8,859 nucleotides of DNA from Caulobacteraceae bacterium UBA5005. Its GTDB lineage: Bacteria > Pseudomonadota > Alphaproteobacteria > Caulobacterales > Caulobacteraceae. The DNA is taken from contig DGYN01000041.1 of NCBI GenBank assembly GCA_002398405.1, positions 1 through 8,859 on the forward strand, given 5' to 3'. The notes beneath the pieces were generated by a model that saw nothing but the letters and a program-made list of their open reading frames with translations, was not told the origin of the DNA and ran no database searches. This document shows, in pieces, positions 5,687-8,859 of this stretch. Numbering within the stretch: the first letter of the stretch is position 1; each line of letters starts with the position of its first letter. The position numbers and the translations under genes are program-made.

Positions 5687-5869
5687 CTAGTGCTTGAGGA
5701 TATCCCGCACGCCTTCCTTCACCTTGCCGAAGGACTTCTGGATCTTGCCTTCGCCTTCCAGGGCCGCGCCCTTGGCTTCCATGTCGAGATCGCCGGCGGC
5801 CTGGCCGGCCTTCTTCTGAACCGTACCGGCGGCTTGTTTGACGGCGCCCTTGGCGGTGTCCTTGTGCAT
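5687..5869 (-). CDS. CsbD-family general stress protein
   Basis: This is a 60-residue, highly charged, Lys/Gly/Ala-rich hydrophilic protein with the CsbD pattern (KGAVKQAAGTVQKKAGQAAGD, then EGKIQKSFGKVKEGVRDIL). Length and composition fit the family. CsbD proteins are strongly induced by general stress in many bacteria; the molecular role is unsettled. The ATG at 5869 has AAAGGAG at ideal spacing; an upstream in-frame start would add 15 residues unlike the family. The ribosome binding site lies in AGGAGACTCCT, a small inverted repeat. A possible EcfG promoter at 5921-5945, overlapping the tetR 3' end, would fit stress control. The gene stands alone between tetR and a terminator. Confidence 0.9.
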   Translation of the reverse strand: MHKDTAKGAVKQAAGTVQKKAGQAAGDLDMEAKGAALEGEGKIQKSFGKVKEGVRDILKH

Positions 5870-5920
5870 AGGAGTCTCCTTTGAAAACTTCGGCGCGGAC
5901 GATGCGCCTTTCAAAGGGCT

Positions 5921-5945
5921 AACGCCTCAGGCGGCGACGGGTTCG
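5921..5945 (-). promoter_or_regulatory. Candidate EcfG-type promoter for the csbD-like gene
   Basis: On the - strand CGAAC (5945-5941) and CGTT (5924-5921) are separated by 16 bases, against the EcfG consensus GGAAC-N16/17-CGTT, with one mismatch in the -35. The -10 lies 51 bases from the start codon, giving a leader of ordinary length. The -35 sits within the last codons of tetR. CsbD genes are often in the general stress regulon of alphaproteobacteria, which supports the call. Confidence 0.45.
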
Positions 5946-6538
5946 CGGGGCAGGCGGCTCAGCAGCGAATCGAAGGCGGCCCTGGCCATGGCCCGGGCCC
6001 GGGCGTCGTCCAGCAGGCGGCGCTGTTCGCCGAACCCCTTGATATAGCTCTTCATGTCGAACACCGCCTGGGCGCAGCGATCCGGGCTGAGCGGGGGGTG
6101 GGTGAGCGCCGCCATCTCTCCCGCCAGGGTCGCGCCCCAGCGCCGGTGCAGGTTCTGCATATAGTCGCGCACCTTGCCCGGCTGGTCGTCGAACTCGATA
6201 GACGCCTGCTGGAAGGGGCAGCCGCCCGGGCCGCCCTCGGTCTCCACCCAGTCGAGCCAGCGGTCGAAGACGAAGGCCAGGCGCTCGCGGCCCGCGTCGA
6301 TCTTCAGGGCCGGGGTCCAGACCAGGGCCAGGAACCGTTCCACCGCCGCGTCGAGCACAGCCAGGTGCAAGGCCTCCTTGTCGTCGAAGTGCTTGAACAC
6401 CCCGGACTTGGAGAGGCCTACCGCCTCGGCGAGGTCATTGAGGCTCACCGCGCCAAGGCCCCGCACGGACGCCAAACGCCCTGCTTCTTCAACGATTTTC
6501 GCCCGGGTGGCCGCGCCCTTTTTCATCTCTGGGACCAT
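5927..6538 (-). CDS. TetR/AcrR-family transcriptional regulator
   Basis: This is a 203-residue protein of normal TetR length. The N-terminal DNA-binding domain covers about residues 8-55, with the helix-turn-helix at about 31-52 (VSLNDLAEAVGLSKSGVFKHF), followed by DKEALHLAVLDAA leading into the ligand domain. The C-terminal part contains GGPGGCPFQQASIEFDDQPG, a motif of a TetR subgroup with a conserved GGCPF turn. Proteins like this dimerise and release DNA when a small molecule binds; the ligand here is unknown. The ATG at 6538 has AGGA nine bases upstream; an ATG at 6526 is an alternative, and a GTG at 6592 would run into the divergent promoter region. It is divergent from the small exported protein at 6631, with a dyad in the 92-base gap, suggesting autoregulation and control of that gene. 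Confidence 0.9.
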   Translation of the reverse strand: MVPEMKKGAATRAKIVEEAGRLASVRGLGAVSLNDLAEAVGLSKSGVFKHFDDKEALHLAVLDAAVERFLALVWTPALKIDAGRERLAFVFDRWLDWVETEGGPGGCPFQQASIEFDDQPGKVRDYMQNLHRRWGATLAGEMAALTHPPLSPDRCAQAVFDMKSYIKGFGEQRRLLDDARARAMARAAFDSLLSRLPREPVAA

Positions 6539-6591
6539 GACACAAATTCCTGGCTTGACAAAAAGTGACTCATCGTGCCCTTTTCCTAACA

Positions 6592-6608
6592 CACGGTGAA
6601 CGACCGTG
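6592..6608. promoter_or_regulatory. Dyad in the tetR divergent region, possible operator
   Basis: CACGGT-GAACG-ACCGTG (6592-6608) is a perfect 6-bp dyad with a 5-base spacer, 17 bp in all, a usual size for TetR-family operators. It lies 23 bases before the start of the exported-protein gene and 54 bases from tetR. A consensus -35 TTGACA lies at 6555-6560 on the + strand, but no good -10 stands at the right distance. The binding protein is inferred from position only. Confidence 0.4.
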
Positions 6609-6630
6609 CACTACCTCAGTGGAGGGCGAT

Positions 6631-6993
6631 ATGACGCAGATCAAATTTGGGGCCCTGGCCGCCCTTGTTCTTATGACGGCGAGCGTTTCCGCTCCGGTGC
6701 TGGCGGCTGACAAGGCCGAAGCCCGGCTGGCGGCGGCGGTGTCGGCCCCGCGAAAAGTGATCATCGACGGCCGGCTTTGGTCCTGCGAGGGCGAAAAGTG
6801 CACGGCCGGTTCCCAAGGCAAGAATCAGCCCATCGGCCGCGAATGCTCGCGCGCCGCCAAGGTGCTGGGACCGATCGTCGCCTACACCCAGGGCGAGAAG
6901 ACCCTGGGTGCGGCTGAAATCACCGCCTGCAACGGCGGCGTGGAGACCGCCCGCACGGCGTCGGGCTCTGATGCGGCCGCGCGCAGCAAGTAG
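6631..6993 (+). CDS. Small exported four-cysteine protein (CC_3452-like)
   Basis: This 120-residue protein has a signal peptide (1-26, cut near PVLAA) and a mature domain with four cysteines (C52, C57, C72, C100) in the pattern WSCEGEKCTAG, RECSRAAKVLGP, ITACN. That pattern recalls a short secreted family of Caulobacterales and Sphingomonads annotated as CC_3452 family. This match is from memory and not verified. The spaced cysteines suggest two disulfides in the periplasm. The ATG at 6631 has GGAGG five bases upstream; a longer in-frame start lacks this and would spoil the signal peptide. It is divergent from tetR and probably under its control. The C-terminal 20 residues are disordered-looking (TASGSDAAARSK). 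The function is unknown. Confidence 0.82.
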   Translation: MTQIKFGALAALVLMTASVSAPVLAADKAEARLAAAVSAPRKVIIDGRLWSCEGEKCTAGSQGKNQPIGRECSRAAKVLGPIVAYTQGEKTLGAAEITACNGGVETARTASGSDAAARSK

Positions 6994-7011
6994 GCCCTTG
7001 GCTACACAGAC

Positions 7012-7108
7012 TTCAGCCCGTCCGTCCGGCGGACCGCCGCGTCAGCCTTTTGCGAGGAGGCAGCTAAGTGCCGCGACATCCAGACCATACCGCGCCGGAC
7101 GGGCTGAA
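7012..7108. repeat. Inverted repeat spanning the start of the small ORF
   Basis: TTCAGCCCGTCC (7012-7023) is the exact reverse complement of 7097-7108. The pair encloses the strong GAGGAGG ribosome binding site and the GTG start of the ORF at 7068. Pairing extends with GGCG/CGCC after a four-base slip. It could fold the translation start into a loop or mark a small mobile or repeat unit. Confidence 0.5.
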
Positions 7109-7316
7109 TACCGGAATTCCAGAACCCTCCACCCGTAGGGTACCCTCGGGCTCGCCGGACCCTGCCCCTCCGGGCGCGAACGGCGAGCCCAATTTTTCGG
7201 GAGATGCGGCCGACGATATTTTCGCGACGCTCAAGGAGCGCATCAACCGTCTCTGGGACGCGCCGGACGATGTCGAGGCGGCGCGCGTGCTGCTCACCGG
7301 GCTTTCCGACGATTGA
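7068..7316 (+). CDS. Short hypothetical protein upstream of ettA
   Basis: This 82-residue ORF starts with GTG, preceded by GAGGAGG at seven bases, one of the best ribosome binding sites in the window, which is the main argument that it is real. The first ~40 residues are Pro/Ser/Gly-rich and probably disordered (EPSTRRVPSGSPDPAPPG). The C-terminal half is a likely helix pair (AADDIFATLKERINRLWDAPDDVEAARVLLTGLSDD). There is no signal or membrane segment. Its DNA contains a perfect 10-bp inverted repeat (7148-7157 with 7181-7190), unusual inside a gene. The stop is 86 bases before ettA in the same direction, so cotranscription with ettA is possible. I recognise no family. Confidence 0.55.
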   Translation: MPRHPDHTAPDGLNTGIPEPSTRRVPSGSPDPAPPGANGEPNFSGDAADDIFATLKERINRLWDAPDDVEAARVLLTGLSDD

Positions 7317-7402
7317 GGCGCCGCTAGGCGCTGGCGCTGTGGACTTCCAACCGCTACATGCGGGCCGATCCCGACCTCATTTTCGAGACGAGCCCGCTTC
7401 CC

Positions 7403-8859
7403 ATGGCGCAGCAATACATTTTCCAGATGCAGGGCCTGACCAAGGCCTATCCCGGCGGCAAGAAGGTGTTCGAGAACATCTGGCTGTCCTTCTATTCGGA
7501 CGCCAAGATCGGGGTGGTCGGGGTCAACGGCTCCGGCAAGTCGACCCTGCTCAAGATCATGGCCGGGATCGACAAGGAGTTCAGCGGCGAGGCCAAGGCC
7601 GCCGACGGCACCAAGATGGGCTACCTCGAGCAGGAGCCGCACATCGATCCGGCCCTCAACGTGCGCGAAAACGTCGAGGCCTGGTGCGAGGAAAAGAAGC
7701 TCCTCAACCGCTTCAACGCTGTCGCCGCGGAACTTGGCGAAAACTACACCGACGAGCTCATGGAGGAGATGACCGCCCTCCAGGAGAAAATCGACGCGGG
7801 CGACATGTGGGACATCGACAGCAAGATCGAGATGGCCATGGACGCCCTGCGCTGTCCGCCGGATGACTGGCCGGTGACCAATCTCTCAGGGGGTGAAAAG
7901 CGCCGCGTGGCGCTGGCCCGCCTGCTGCTCTCCAAACCCGACATGCTGTTGCTGGACGAGCCGACCAACCACCTGGACGCCGAAAGCGTCGCCTGGCTGC
8001 AGCATCACCTCGAGGATTTCCCCGGCTGCGTCATCCTGGTGACTCACGACCGCTACTTCCTCGATCAGGTCACCAAGTGGACCCTGGAGCTCGACCGCGG
8101 CAAGGGCATCCCCTTCGAGGGCAACTATTCCGGCTGGGTTGAACAGAAGCAGAAGCGCGTCGTCCAGGAGCAGAGCGAATCTGAGGCCCGCCAGCGGGCG
8201 CTCACCCGCGAACTGGAATGGGTGCGATCCGGCGCCAAGGCCCGTCAGGCCAAGTCGAAAGCCCGCCTCGCGGCCTATGACGACATGGTCCGCGAACAGG
8301 AAAACTCGCGCCTGGCCCAGACCCACGCGGTCATCCAGATCCCGCCGGGCCCGCGCCTGGGCAACCTCGTCCTGGAGGTCACCGGCCTGGAAAAGGAATA
8401 CGGCGACAAGGTGCTGTTCAAGGACCTGTCGTTCAAACTGCCGCCCAACGGCATCGTCGGCGTCATCGGCCCCAACGGCGCCGGCAAGTCGACCCTCTTC
8501 AAACTGATCACCGGGGTGGAAAAGCCCGACGCCGGCACGGTGCGCGTCGGCGAAACCGTAAAGCTCGCCTATGTCGACCAGAGCCGCGACGCGCTGGACG
8601 CCAACAAGACCGTCTGGCAGGAAATCAGCGGCGGCCTCGACGTGATGGCGGTGGGCAAGCGCGAGATCAACACCCGCTCCTACGTCGGCTCCTTCAACTT
8701 CAAGGGCGGCGACCAGCAGAAGAAGGTCGGCCAGCTTTCGGGCGGTGAGCGCAACCGCGTCCACCTGGCCAAGACCCTGGCGGAGGGCGGCAACCTCATC
8801 CTCCTCGACGAACCGACCAACGACCTGGACATCGAGACCCTGCAGAACCTCGAAGAGGC
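7403..8859 (+). CDS. ettA: EttA, ABC-F energy-dependent translational throttle (3' end outside window)
   Basis: EttA is a cytosolic ABC-F ATPase that binds the ribosomal E site and gates the first peptide bond according to the ATP/ADP ratio. The window holds 485 complete codons of an expected ~555, and the frame is still open at the edge. Domain 1 has Walker A GVNGSGKST (40-48), signature LSGGEKRR (161-168), Walker B MLLLDEPTNHLD (181-192, catalytic E186) and the VTHD switch His (H215). The arm insert lies at about 95-140. The linker (about 240-310) is Arg/Lys-rich, as in ribosome-contacting ABC-F proteins. Domain 2 has GPNGAGKST (356-364), LSGGERNR (445-452) and LILLDEPTND (465-474). The start MAQQYIFQMQ matches the usual EttA N-terminus; an in-frame ATG at 7358 would add 15 atypical residues. 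The ribosome binding site is weak (GAGACGAG). Confidence 0.95.
   Translation, partial: MAQQYIFQMQGLTKAYPGGKKVFENIWLSFYSDAKIGVVGVNGSGKSTLLKIMAGIDKEFSGEAKAADGTKMGYLEQEPHIDPALNVRENVEAWCEEKKLLNRFNAVAAELGENYTDELMEEMTALQEKIDAGDMWDIDSKIEMAMDALRCPPDDWPVTNLSGGEKRRVALARLLLSKPDMLLLDEPTNHLDAESVAWLQHHLEDFPGCVILVTHDRYFLDQVTKWTLELDRGKGIPFEGNYSGWVEQKQKRVVQEQSESEARQRALTRELEWVRSGAKARQAKSKARLAAYDDMVREQENSRLAQTHAVIQIPPGPRLGNLVLEVTGLEKEYGDKVLFKDLSFKLPPNGIVGVIGPNGAGKSTLFKLITGVEKPDAGTVRVGETVKLAYVDQSRDALDANKTVWQEISGGLDVMAVGKREINTRSYVGSFNFKGGDQQKKVGQLSGGERNRVHLAKTLAEGGNLILLDEPTNDLDIETLQNLEE

Noticed and set aside
4785..5690. A 301-codon frame on the + strand
   Set aside because: It is antisense to the CBS and secreted-protein genes and passes through terminator stems; no ribosome binding site or domain.
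7886..8764. A 292-codon open frame on the - strand
   Set aside because: It is entirely antisense to ettA, whose ABC motifs are unambiguous; the translation is an Ala/Asp/Leu-rich shadow.

Overview
The base composition is very GC-rich. Gene content and intergenic repeat style point to an alphaproteobacterium of the Caulobacteraceae (Caulobacter, Phenylobacterium or Brevundimonas type). This is inferred from protein character, the many bidirectional GC-rich palindromes and possible EcfG-type stress promoters, not from a database match. The window is mostly chromosomal housekeeping and accessory genes. I see no transposase, phage, CRISPR, tRNA or rRNA genes, and no gene-free stretch longer than about 300 bases.

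Left part (1-1937): a large nested palindromic repeat (1-119) precedes modA, a periplasmic molybdate-binding protein on the + strand that has no modB or modC beside it here. A second palindromic repeat with the same architecture (984-1130) separates modA from a convergent cytosolic gene of unknown function (1188-1769, -). A simpler palindrome lies at 1883-1916.

Middle part (1938-5519, all - strand): a secreted YfbK-type von Willebrand factor A protein (1938-3752) follows a 147-residue mini-paralogue (4019-4462). The mini-paralogue keeps the export signal, a Cys-containing N-terminal motif, a proline linker and the last ~28 residues of the VWA protein, but has lost the whole VWA core. A composite palindrome lies between the two. 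Upstream come a two-CBS-domain protein (4658-5080), whose ribosome binding site is buried in a perfect hairpin, and a small secreted four-cysteine protein (5136-5519).

Right part (5520-8859): two strong hairpins, a CsbD-family stress protein (5687-5869, -) with a possible EcfG promoter, and a TetR regulator (5927-6538, -). Divergent from tetR is a small exported four-cysteine protein (6631-6993, +), and the gap between them holds a dyad that could be an operator. A short GTG-started ORF (7068-7316, +) follows, then ettA, the ribosome-associated ABC-F translation factor, which runs off the window end.

How the genes work together: CsbD, the CBS protein and the TetR/secreted pair look like envelope or stress accessory functions. 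The VWA protein and its mini-paralogue are the most likely functionally linked pair. No complete new defence or metabolic system is evident. The best lead is the VWA/mini-VWA pair, whose shared tail shows only synonymous differences over 16 codons.
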